From Cryptomeria japonica (lineage: Eukaryota; Streptophyta; Pinopsida; Cupressales; Cupressaceae), in NCBI RefSeq assembly GCF_030272615.1, contig NC_081406.1, forward strand, positions 164,779,521 to 164,843,520: DNA of 64,000 bases. The letters are read 5' to 3'. The position numbers were made by a program, and so were the translations under genes. Under the pieces are notes generated by a model. The model was not told where the DNA came from. It ran no database searches and worked only from the letters and a program-made list of their open reading frames with translations. Below are positions 46,815 through 57,368 of this stretch, in pieces. Position 1 is the first letter of the stretch, and each line of letters opens with the position of its first letter.

Positions 46815-49800
46815 ATTATTGTCAAAAAATTTGTCAAGCAACTTGTACATCACACCAATAGGGTATGACTCTCGATGTTATGGTGCTTTGGGATGCATGA
46901 GAGGAGCATGCCTAGCATAAAAATTCCCACCTAGATGAACTCATAATGTTGGTTTGTGCACATGACGAACCAAATCAATTCTAGCCTATCTTGCAACTTT
47001 GCATTGCATGCAATTGACGATTTTTGCAATAGGTGAAAAAAATGCTACCAATTGAAAATGGCTCTGAGTCATCAAAAACTAAGATAGGTCATTAGAGGAG
47101 CCTCATGCAACCCCACAGGTTCAAATAAATCAATCATATCTGTCTTCGATTGGATGAAATAGTCAGTCAAAGTTTGACATTTTTTTAGACTCGGGGCACT
47201 TGAGAGATCGTGTCATTAGGGTATGACTCTCAACAATCCGGCACTTTGGGATGCATGAGAGGAGAATTCCTAGCATAAACCTACCCACCCAAACATGCTT
47301 GTGATGTTAGTTTGTGCACTCGATGAACCGAATCAATTCTATCTTATCTTGCAACTTTGCATTGCATACAACTAACAATTTCTGCAACAGGCAAAAAAAT
47401 GCTACCAATTGAAAATGGCTTTGAGTCATCAAAAATTGAGATAGGCCATTGTAGAGGAGTCTCATGTAACCCCATAGGTTCAAACAGATTGATCATATGT
47501 GTCATGGGTTGGAAGAAACAGTCCGTCAAAGTTTGATAATATTTTGGACTTAAGGCACTTGAGAGATCGTACCGGTAGGGTATGAATCTTGACATTCTAG
47601 CACTTTGGGATGCACAAGAGGAGAATTCCTAGTGTAAAACTACCCACCCAAATGCGCTTGTGACATCGGTTTATGTACATGACGAACCGAATCAATTCTA
47701 GTCTATCTTACAACTTTGCATTGCATGTAACCGATAGTTTTTGTAGCAGGCAAAAAAATGCTATCAATTGAAAATCACTCTGAGTCATCAAAAATAGAGA
47801 TAGGCCATTGTAGAGGAGCCTCACATGACCCCACAAGTTGAAATAGATTGATCATATGTGTCCCAGATTGGAAGAAACAATCTGTAAAAGTTTGACAACT
47901 TTTTGGACTCAGGGGACTTGAGAGATCGCGTCGGTAGGGTATGATTCTCGATGTTCTGATGCTTTGGGATGCATGAGAGGAGCATTCCTAGCGCAAAATT
48001 GCCCACCCAGATGCACTTGTGATGTTGTTTTATGCACATGATGAACTGAATCAATTCTAGCCTATCTTGCAACTTTGCATTGCATACAACTGATGGTTTT
48101 TGCAGTAGGTAAAAAAATTCTACTAATTGAAAATGGCTCCAAGTCATCAAAAAATTAGATAGGCCATTGTAGAGGAGCCTCCCACAACCCCATAGGTTCA
48201 AACAAATCAATCATATGTGTCCTGGATTGGAAGAAACAGTCCGTCAAAGTTTGACAATTTTTTGGAGTCAGGGCACTTGAGAGATCGCCCTGGTAGGGTA
48301 TGACTCAATGTTTTAGCACTTTAGGATGCGTGAGAGGAGCATGATTAGCGTAAACCTACCCACCCAAATGCGCTCCTAACGTTAGTTTGTGCACATGACA
48401 AACTAAATCAGTTCTAGCCTATCTTGCAACTTTGCATTGCATCGAACTGATAGTTTTGTAGTAGGCGGAAAACTGCTATCGATTGAAAATGGTTCTGAGA
48501 CATCAAAAACTGAGATTGATCATTGTAGAGGAGCCTCACATGACCCCATAGGTTCAAACGGATTGATCACATGTGTCTTGGATTGGAAGAAATAGTTCGT
48601 CAAAGTTTGAATTTTTTTTGGAGTCACGGCACTTGAGAGATCACGCTGATAGGGTATGACTCGATGTTTCAGTGCTTTGGGATGCATTAGAGGAGTATGC
48701 CTCATGTAAACCTTCCCACCAAATGCACTCATAATGTTGATTTGTGCACATGACAAACCAAATCAATTATAGCCTATCCTACAACTTTGCATTGCATGCA
48801 ACTGATGGTTCTTGCAGCAGGCGAAAAGATACTACCAATTGAAAATGGCTCTGAGTCATCAAAAACTGAGATATACCATTGTAGAGGAGCCTCACACAAC
48901 CCCACAGGTTCAAATGGATCAATTATATCTATCCTGGATTGGAAGAAATAGTCTGTCAAAGTTTGATAATTTTTTGCACTTAGGGTACTTGAGAGATCGC
49001 ATTGGTAGGGTATGACTCTTAATGTTCCGACACTTTGGGATACACAAGAGAAGAATTCCTAGCATAAACATACCCACATGGATGCACTCATGACATGGGT
49101 TTGTGCACACGATGAACTGAATCAATTCTAGCCTATCTTGCAACTTTGCATTGCATGGAACTAACGATTTTTGTAGCAGGCGAAAAAATGCTACCAATTG
49201 AAAATGGCTTCGATTTGTCAAAAACCAAGATAGGCCATTGTAGAGGATACTCACACAACCCCATAGGTTTAAACGAATAGATCATATGTGTCTTGGATTG
49301 GAAGAAACAGTCAGTCCAAGTTTGAAAATTTTTTGGACTCAGGGCACTTGAGAGATTGTGCCAGTAGGGTATGACTCTCGACGTTCTGGCACTTTGGAAT
49401 GCATGAGAGGATCATTCCTAGTGTAAACTTTCCCACCCAAATGTGCTCATGATGTTGATTTGTGCACACGATGAACTAAAACAATTCTAGCATATCTTGC
49501 AACTTTGCATTACATGCAACTAACGATTTTTACAGTAGGTGAAAATATGTTACCAATTGAAAATGGTTGTGAGTCATCAAAAACCAAGATCAAAATTGTA
49601 GAAGAGCCTCATGCAACCCCATAGGTTCAAACAGATCGATCATATGTGTCCTGGATTGAAAGAAACAGTCTATCAAAGTTTGATAATTTTTTGGACCCAG
49701 GACACTTAAGAGACAACGTCGGTAGGGTATGACTCTCGATGTTCTGGCACTTTCGCATGCATGAGAGGAGAATTCCTAGCATAAACTTTCCCACCTAAAC

Positions 49801-50195
49801 ATGCTCATGATGTTGGTTTGTGCACACGACAAACCGAAACAATTCTAGCCTATCTTGCAGCTTTGCATTGCATGCAACTAAAGGTTTTTGTAGCAGGTGA
49901 AAAAATTCTACCAATTGAAAATGGCTCTAATTCCTCAAAAAATGAGATAGGACATTGTAGAGGAGCCTCACATGACCCCACAGGTTCAAACGGATCAATC
50001 ATATGTGTCCTGGATTGGAATAAACAGTTTGTCAAAGTTTGACAATTTTTTGGAGTGAAGGCACTTGAGAGGTCGCGCCGGTAAGGTATGACTCTCGACG
50101 TTCTGACACTTTGGGATGCACGAGAGGAGCATGCCTAGCGTAAACCTACCCACCTATATGCACTCATGACATCGGTTTGTTCACACAAGAACCAA
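46815..50195 (+). repeat. Tandem array of a ~358 bp unit, 9-10 copies
   Basis: The phrase TTGCAACTTTGCATTGCAT recurs at 46991, 47349, 47708, 48067, 48424, 48779 (variant), 49138, 49497 and 49855, that is, steps of 355-359 bases. A second marker, GGGTATGACTCTCG, gives ten positions from ~46860 to ~50083. Copies differ by scattered substitutions. The unit length is not a multiple of three and the open frames inside change phase from copy to copy, so it is satellite-like, not coding. The array ends part-way through a unit near 50190. Confidence 0.93.
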
Positions 50196-50742
50196 AATTT
50201 GACCATTGTGAGCGTGAGGGTGCTCTCGCACCACACACATATTGTTGTTTATATTCATATTGTCGATTTTTGTTGTTTATATGCATATTGTTGATTACAT
50301 AGGCAAATATTCATTTAAATTTATAAAATGGAAGCCACCAAATACAATGAATACACAATAATGAATTGAATACAAGGAGTTTTGTAGGGTTAATTCGACA
50401 TTTTAGAAATTTTATCAAATCATATTCCACGAAATTGCAATGTTTTATATCATAGATTTTTGGTGTTTATATTCATATTGTTCATTACATAGCCAAATGG
50501 TCAATTAACTTTATATAAGGACAGACACGAAATACAACGAATACACAATAATGAACTAAGTACACATTTATTGGGTCGAATATCAACATTTATATATATA
50601 TCAAAAAAAGGCATGTCTGCCAAGTCAATACAAGTATTACAAAAATGTGGCATATTCCATGTCCAAATTGATATACAATAAAAATGTAGAATATATCTAC
50701 ATGTATTGGTCATTCTCTGACCACAACTAACACTATATGATC
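50196..50742. repeat. Two diverged ~195 bp tandem copies between the array and gene B
   Basis: TTGTTTATATGCATATTGTT (about 50269) and TGTTTATATTCATATTGTTC (about 50465) begin two copies that both continue with ATTACATAG, AATACAATGAATACACAATA-like sequence and AATGAA. The rest looks like the 3' untranslated side of gene B. No separate gene was seen. Confidence 0.6.
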
Positions 50743-53336
50743 CTAAACTTGTGGTGGATCATCAAAATCAAGCCTCTTTGAAGTAGTACGTGGCTCTATA
50801 GATGGCTGCAAAACTACAATTCAAAAGACAAGTTAGAATTATTTTAAAAAATAGTTTACAATTAACAATATAACTATGCATTTAACTATAATTCCTTTGC
50901 AATTGAAATTTAGATTACCTCATTGACTGATCTTGAAGCTAATGTCTTCACTCTCCTCTCCTTCTCACTCTTAGGAGTTTTCTTGAAGACAAACTTAAAA
51001 CGATCCATGTTATGGCCGAATTGCGAAGGGATCTATTGTAGATTAAATGTACAATTAATTCAATGTACTAACATAAATACATAAAAAAAACTTAAAAGAT
51101 ATAATATAGAGAACAATGACGTACCGGTGCATGAGATGCTTCTCCAATGGACTGAGGATGGCTCACCATCAATGGAGAAACTATCGCTATTACCTATACA
51201 AAAAATGATCAAATATTAAATACAATTAATATAATGATAAGTATTGTAGGTTAAAAATAATTAATGTAATATATCAAGCAAAAGTGTACCGGATCTTGAT
51301 ATTCTTCTCCAGTTCACGGAGGAGGGCTTGCTATTAATGAAGCAGCTATAGATATTTCTTGAATGAAAAAATTATAAGATTATATAATTTATCACAAGCT
51401 CACACATACACATGCATATAATCAAGAAATCAAGAAAATAAAGTAGATATACATACCTCTACCCTCTCTTGATCCACGAATGAATCAGGTGCATTCAACA
51501 AATCCACATAGCTCAATGGTCGTTATACATATAAAATAGACAAAAATCACTAATCAATATACAGACCCCAACTAAGACTTGATTTCAACATTTTCAAAAA
51601 AATTGTACAACTAAAAATGTGTTCAATTACCTTCTTCCCACATTTTGGCGTCTTCAAGGAATTCATTTTGCTAGGATGAGGCCTAGATGTGGAGGGGGTA
51701 CCCTAAAAAAACAAAATTAACATGAGATATTAGTACAAATAATATATTAAACATAATTTAAAAAATCATAAATGAAATGACTTGCGTATTCCATCAAAAC
51801 AATACTTGAAAAAGGTTGTACAAAATATGATACCGTATAGCCTTGTAGGCCAAAATCGATCCCTGAGAGTGTGATGTCATCAATCTAAGATATTTGGTCC
51901 CCTGTCAACACCTACAAACCAAAAATTGGACCAAACATTAAAGATAGTATATCTTGTAATTTTTTTGAATTCAAAGTGTACTATTCTATTTTAACATGTT
52001 ACAAAATTTATACCTTAGGCATTGAAGTTGCAGTTGTTGTAACTGTGGCAGGAGTATGGGATACCACTCCTGCATCATGAAATACATATTATTTATCTCA
52101 ATTTAAATCGATGTCTAAATTAAAATTTATTTATGTAATTATAAAATTAAAGTGACTGATAAATAAAATTCTATGAATTCAAATCAACACACCTATGTCT
52201 CTCGCTAATGGGAAAACACCATGTCCATCAACTCTTCTGTCAGTGTCAAATGCTCATTCGTGTAGGCTTGACATCTACTCCTGCAAATCATGCATGAATG
52301 AGATGTGGATCCATCTGCAACAACAATGTCATCCGTCCCTAAGCATATCCCTGAGCAACTGACACACATATGCTGAATGGGCTCTATGTCACCACCTAGA
52401 ACAACTAATGGCTAATCATCGAGTACAATAGGGTGTGCTAACGACGTTCCATGCTAGATGATGGCACCAGTCAATGTTGTGGCCACCTCAAGAGTCAGTA
52501 GCTCCATCAACTCTTTCAGCTCTACTGGGACAACCTGATGCACCTTGGGTTTGGGTGCTAGGGGGCGATGACTCTCCAAGGCTACTCACCTATGGGATCC
52601 AGGTCTATCTTGGGCAGAGCCGCCACCTCCACCATGGAACTCTCTCATGTCAAAATAGTTTGGCCACACATTAAGGACAAACTCATAGTATACTTTTCTC
52701 AAAAAATACAATGGCACCTCATAATTATTACAAGGTGGATTATCAAAGAACATCCACCACCTCAGCCAAAAAAGATTCTTCATCTGCACATTGGTACACC
52801 AATGTATGGGAAACCTCTTTGCATTAAGAGGTAACAACTCACCAGTTTTAGGATCAACAAAACAGGCACATATTTGTTGTTTACTAATATTTTTGTTTTT
52901 GACTCCCTCGTATAATAACCCATCAGCATAGTATTGACAACACCTATCCCTAAAGTTTCCCCATTTTGTAATTTGTGTGGAAATGGTTGTGGCGCCACTA
53001 GCTTATGTTTCTAGGCTAGTCGCGAGGGATTTATAATGCTCAGGTTTAGATGTTTCAATTTATTAACCAGTCTATTTATTTTAGACATATTTTTCCCTAA
53101 TTGATTAATCAATTGCTCTTGTGTTTTAGGTTTCCAGTCAAAAGGAGGAATTAGGGGTTTATCTTGTGGGTTTTCAGGAGGTGCATTTTGTTGTTCTTGT
53201 TGTGGATTATTAGAATCTGGTTCTTGAAACAAAAAATTAAAAAACCTAATCAAAATTAATGAAATTAAATTCAAAATGTAAAACAAATTGACTAAATGGG
53301 AAAGACAAAAATTAAGAAAAACTAACCTTGATCCAT
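50743..53336 (-). pseudogene. Gene B of the large element: ~10-exon gene of unknown function
   Basis: On the minus strand a 10-base first exon (ATGGATCAAG, 53336-53327) has a GT donor, and a 104 bp intron ends AG at 53223. The join gives MDQ followed by EPDSNNPQQEQQNAPPENP. Exon 2 (53222 to about 52590, perhaps to 52193) includes KNISKQQICACFVDPKTGEL, WLRWWMFFDNPPCNNYEVPL and FHGGGGGS, then, after a frame change, a Cys-rich part (CVSCSGIC ... SCMICRSRC). Short exons with consistent GT/AG ends and mostly phase 0 follow: 52069-52014, 51911-51834, 51702-51631, ~51522-51457, ~51355-51290, 51193-51125, 51032-50919, 50805-50743. The last reads PSIEPRTTSKRLDFDDPPQV, stop. Stops lie inside exon 2 and two later exons. 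The family is not recognised. The paired Cys motifs could bind zinc. Confidence 0.6.
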
Positions 53337-53482
53337 AACGTCTGGAGGAGAAATGATGAAGCTTGTTCACGGTTTCATGGAGGAAATGGGGGAAAAAACG
53401 TCGTGGTCACGGGAAAATAAGACCTAGTTTTTTTTTAAATCTTTTTTTGACAAGTACCACGTATGTGGTTCTTTAGGGCTTA

Positions 53483-53527
53483 TGAGCGCGTACGCGCTCA
53501 CTTTCCTAAAAGCAGCGCGTACGCGCT
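53483..53527. promoter_or_regulatory. Right subterminal palindromes TGAGCGCGTACGCGCTCA and AGCGCGTACGCGCT
   Basis: Perfect 18 bp (53483-53500) and 14 bp (53514-53527) palindromes lie ~140-190 bases inside the right end of the large element, upstream of the gene B start. Related half-sites (AAGCGCATACGGGGGT at 53551, ACTGCGTATGAGCTAC at 53592) follow. Similar motifs occur at the left side (37756, 37785, 40950, 41183, 41200). They may be binding sites for the element's own protein. Confidence 0.5.
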
Positions 53528-53636
53528 ACCTTTTTTTAGGCTTGGAAACAACAGACCTAAGCGCATACGGGGGTGATTTCAAATTTTATAACTGCGTATG
53601 AGCTACTTGTTTTTTCATGTTTTTTTGGGGTGGTGT

Positions 53637-53670
53637 CCTTTTTCTAACCACCATCTTTGTGCACATACCC
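53637..53670 (-). repeat. Right terminal inverted repeat of the large element
   Basis: The minus strand from 53670 reads GGGTATGTGCACAAAGATGG, then TGGTTAGAAAAAGG. It pairs with 31748-31781. Confidence 0.8.
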
Positions 53671-53674
53671 ATAA
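53671..53674 (+). repeat. Target duplication of the large element, right copy (ATAA or TAA)
   Basis: Matches 31744-31747. LINE sequence resumes immediately after. Confidence 0.75.
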
Positions 53675-55179
53675 TTTTTTTGTCAACAATATCATAAATC
53701 TTCCTTATGTCAAGCTTCACTAGGATTCTCTCAACAGTTACTTTTTTGGTCATATGAATGGCTTCATGAGAAATGATTATTTCTTCAACTATCAATTTGT
53801 GAGGCACAAAAGTAGTTTGTTCTTTTGAAATAATGCTACAAAAAATTTCTTCATTCTCTAAATCATCACTTTTGTAGTGACTTTATACATTGTGTTACAT
53901 AAGTAAAATGGTCTAAAGTCACCAAACGTTTGTACATCATCAGTTTTAGGGATCATGGCAATCAACGTGTAGTTCACCTCTTTAGCAACATACACACCAA
54001 CCTTAGACTCTTCAATAACAACCCATAACTCCTTACCTATTAACTCCCAAAAGATGTGATAAAAGAGAGTTGGGAAGACATTTGGACTAGGAGCTTTGTC
54101 TCCTTCCATTGAAAACACAACTTTCTTGACTTCATCCAACTAAATCGGCCTTCATAGAGAAGCATTTTACTGATTTGAGATTAATTTTACAATCACCTTA
54201 AGCAACTCTTTACTTGATGGGTCATTAATCCTCCTTGAAGTGAGAAAGTCCTTGAAACACCTAATAACTTCATTGTTGATATCCTCCATAGACAAAAAAT
54301 AATTATATTCACCATCCTTAATCTCATTAACTCTATTTTAAGATCTTTTAGCTTTCACGGAGTTGTGAAAAAACTTTGTATTTATGTCACCTTTTTTTTA
54401 ACCAACATTCCCTTGATTTCTAACACCATTAGGTTTCCTCCCTAGACAATATTTATGAACGAGAACTATTTAGATATTTTTCATCCTTGTATACCTCCTC
54501 TATCATACCATGACAAATAATTTTCTCTTGCACAAGTTTCAAAGCATATTTAAGTTTTAATTTCCCTCAAATATATTCCTAAAGTGAATCTTGTTCCATT
54601 CTTTCAATTTTTCTTTAATAAAATCAAGTTTTTTTAAAACATTGGAAGCCATTTTACCTTCCAATGATGGGTGTCATTCACAATTGGGGGATTAATCTTC
54701 TTATTGCATTATCTCTAAGCCACATTTTTTCAAATTTGAAAGGACATCAAATTGAAACTGGATCGATTTGAATGAGAGGAGCCACCAGGTAATGGTGTGA
54801 ACCCAAAAATGGCAAAATGGAAGCTTCAAAAACAAACATTCTATCAACCCACTCACCAAATACAAAAACTCTATCAAGTTTCTTGCTGATATGAGAATCA
54901 CCAAATATTTTGTTTGTCTAAGTGTAGGAACCATTCTTTGGCTTAATCTTCAATAAAACATTATCTATTACAAATTTTTGAAATGATTTTTGCACTACCC
55001 CTTCATCTGTGCAACCTCCAAGCTTTTCTTCCATATATATGGTGGCATTAAATTCTCCACCCACAATAATCAAAGACTTCTCCAAAACCTTAATCACTTT
55101 TGATACTTGACTCCAAACTTCAATCTTCTGTCTAATTTGGGAGGGGTCATAAATATTTTTTATTATATCAGTAGGGTTT
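53675..55179 (-). pseudogene. L1-like LINE, 5' half: endonuclease end and start of reverse transcriptase
   Basis: Read on the minus strand from 55179: NPTDIIKNIYDPSQIRQKIE, LIIVGGEFNATIYMEEKLGG (the GDFN-type endonuclease motif), KLDRVFVFGEWVDRMF and LPFLGSHHYLV (the SDH-type motif). RT begins at 54139 with MDEVKKVVFSMEGDKAPSPN, IAMIPKTDDVQTFGDFRPFY and LCNTMYKVTTKVM, and reaches the first catalytic block LVKLDIRKIYDIVD, where the large element interrupts it. The 3' half continues in frame at 31743. Several stops. The 5' end of the LINE is cut by the gypsy LTR at 55180. Confidence 0.85.
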
Positions 55180-55778
55180 TGAAAGGACCCTGAATCCTTT
55201 TACAATGAAAGATTAAGTGTTCAGCTTAGAGTAACATAACAGAGACCTAAAATAGGAAGAACATAAATATGGGTGACCACAAGGACCCCATAACCTTGTT
55301 GGATTTTCGGAAGGACCCAAAAACCTTCCCAATTAGAAGCCAACATCTGAAGGATAGAACCTGGATGGAAACCAAACCATCCAACACAAGATTACCAGGA
55401 AACCAAGTGCTAAATAGGATTTAACCAAGGCTCCCCAAACCTTTGAAACGGATTTTGAAATGAAACCCATAAACAGCCTATAATGGAGAGAATTTTCCAC
55501 CTCAAGGATGATACATCCTTGAGGACAAATCATGCTTCTAATTACCTCTATGAACTAGTGCTAAGATGAGTCAAGGGATAAAATAATAAACCAAGACAAT
55601 TACCCATGATTCGGGACTCACAAGTGACTTTATCAAGCCTCTATCTCGAGAATGAGTACACAAGGGTGGGACACTAGCGTAGTGCACTTTCATCCTGTAT
55701 GGACGAAGTATAGAGAATGTACAGGGAGTTTCGAACATGAGAATAATGCAATGAAACATAGAAAGCAAATAAGCTAAG
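55180..55778 (-). repeat. LTR of a minus-strand gypsy element, distal part
   Basis: On the plus strand begins TGAAAGGACCC exactly where LINE coding sequence stops. On the minus strand this is the LTR end ...GGTCCTTTCA. Its other part lies at 62775-63592, with the gag-protease gypsy element inserted between. The sequence is otherwise non-coding. Confidence 0.6.
55774..55778 (+). repeat. Target duplication CTAAG, left copy
   Basis: CTAAG precedes the start of the gag-protease gypsy element and recurs at 62770-62774 after ...CCACTTTACA. Confidence 0.7.
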
Positions 55779-56625
55779 TATAGTGTCCTAAAATTGTGAC
55801 ACTTGCAATTTTGACTGCATTTGGGTCTTCACGATGGCGACGCAACACTGAACCTGAATGGAGACCCCGAAACTTGTCCATGACATCAAAAACTGCATTT
55901 TTCCAGCACCCTGGCCTGATCCTCCTTGCACCCTGCTGTCCCTGGAGGTGGGACCATGGTGCCCAGCGCCCTGGTCCCTGGCCCTATTTTGGGCCCGGTC
56001 TCTTATGGGTCTCGGGTCTTTATGTTTGCAAATTGGAAAATAATGTTTCCTAGTTAGCCTAAGGTCAGAAAAATCAGTCTATCAACCCTAATTGGCAAGT
56101 ATATAAACTACATGTTCCTCTCTCATTTGAAGAAGATGAAAAGGAGGAAAAAAGGCGGAAGCGATATTCAAACATTCAAGCATTCAAGCATTCAAGCATT
56201 CAAGCATTCCTTCAAGCAATTGATCATTCTAAGTCTCCATTCAAGGCTAAGTGTTGCATTCAAGACAAGGATTCAACCATTGAAGAGGAGATCACTTACA
56301 ACATACAACATACAACAACATTTACACCTTCGCATGTAAGAATACAAACATTCTTACAACAAGGTATCAAGTACTTGTTTACATTACAAACATTTACATT
56401 TATAGCATTTCTCATTTCTTGGTTAATTCCAAAACTGGGGTTTGACCTAAGGGAAAACCCCTAATCCCTAACCCCCCAATCGTCTTCGCTTTTCTGTGTG
56501 TAGGTTGCAGGTACGCGGCTGAAATTGAAGATCTGGAATCCTTGTGCAGAGACGAAAAGATCCCCCTTCGTTTCGTGGATTTTTCGGAGGACCATGTGCA
56601 CCCCGAGCACCATCATCCCTGACAT
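55779..56625 (+). repeat. 5' LTR of the gag-protease gypsy element, alignable part
   Basis: Shares TTGTGACACTTGCAATTTTG and most of the next ~800 bases with 61532-62400. It has four CATTCAAG repeats against three in the 3' LTR (56174-56215 and about 61966-61998). After about 56625 it no longer aligns clearly, and the last ~370 bases of the 3' LTR have no counterpart. Confidence 0.8.
56100..56107 (+). promoter_or_regulatory. TATA box in the 5' LTR
   Basis: TATATAAA within GGCAAGTATATAAACTAC. The 3' LTR has CATATAAA at 61893-61900. It is placed as expected for the LTR promoter that starts the genomic transcript. Confidence 0.6.
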
Positions 56626-57310
56626 TTTTTCCAAAATTTCGGGAGCTAGATCTTACTGTATTTTTTTGCTAAAATCTAGAATTTTGGCTGATTTTATCAA
56701 TTACAACACTTTCAAAATTAAAGTCAAAGTTGGTCTAGTGATTGCTTGGATTAAGGCTCCTAATCATTCAAAAATTGTTGAAATTGAAATTTTGTGGCAA
56801 AATTGTGTTCTTACTGTCCTAAATCTGAAAAATGTGTTGGCATTCATTCGAAATTTCAGTGCTTTATTCAAATTCTTGCAATTTGTGACTTTTGAAATTA
56901 AGTGTTTAATTGCGCCAACTTTGATTTCCCCTTTCAAAATTGAATTTTGCGTGAAATTGAGTCAACTTTTAAATTCCAAAGCTTGCATTGCTCTTAGTAT
57001 TCCCTCTAAAATCATAAAATTCAAAATTTTAGTTTCCCTCTCTTTTTCAAAATTCAAATTTTGCATTTTCCAACAATCTGGGTAGGGTTCAATTTTGAGA
57101 TTGCAACTTTAATTTGGCCTATCTACAGATCGTAAAATCACTCAATTTTTTCAGATTAGCTTTAAAATCATCATAACTTTCATCCCTGAAAATTTCAGAA
57201 AAAGTTGCAAGGACCGTGTGCACTCTGAGTACCACGGTCCCTGACATTTTTTTTTGAAATTTCGGGAGATTGTCGTGATTGCATTTAACAGCCTAAATCT
57301 AGGAGATTGG
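56585..57310 (+). repeat. Leader with a duplicated GGACCGTGTGCAC segment
   Basis: The segment GGACCATGTGCACCCCGAGC...TTTCGGGAG...CTAAAATCTAG (56592-56690) is repeated in related form at 57211-57300 (GGACCGTGTGCACTCTGAGT...TTTCGGGAG...CTAAATCTAGG). A third relative is in the 3' LTR at 62380. The ~500 bases between are AT-rich with a low-complexity open frame that I do not consider coding. Confidence 0.6.
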
Positions 57311-57368
57311 CTAATTTTACTGAAATTTGCTACCTCTAAATTCAAAATTTTCTCTCCCTCTCTAGTGC

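Larger units (their letters stand above)
31748..53670. mobile_element. Large (~21.9 kb) inverted-repeat DNA element inserted in the LINE
   Basis: The left end reads GGGTAAGTGCACAAAGATGG. The right end, on the minus strand, reads GGGTATGTGCACAAAGATGG. The match is 23 of the first 24 bases and weaker for about 10 more. The flanks are ATAA on both sides, and the LINE reads continuously in one frame across the excised site. Without the two copia insertions and their target copies the element is about 12.5 kb. It encodes gene A (plus, 41534-46690, broken) and gene B (minus, 50743-53336), has GCGCRTAC-type motifs near both ends, and holds several tandem arrays. The TAA-type target and two genes would be compatible with PIF/Harbinger-like elements, but I recognise no transposase catalytic motif, so the superfamily is open. 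Confidence 0.8.

Noticed and set aside
46815-50195. Several 60-130 codon open frames in the 358 bp array
   Set aside because: The unit length is not a multiple of three and the frames shift between copies, so they are by-products of the repeat.
46815-50195. CRISPR-like array
   Set aside because: Units are ~358 bp contiguous repeats without short repeat plus unique spacer structure, in a plant nuclear context.
56525-57085. 186-codon open frame before the gypsy gag
   Set aside because: Composition is Ile/Phe/Lys-rich from AT-rich DNA, it begins inside the LTR-like segment, and it has no domain or homologous copy in the window.
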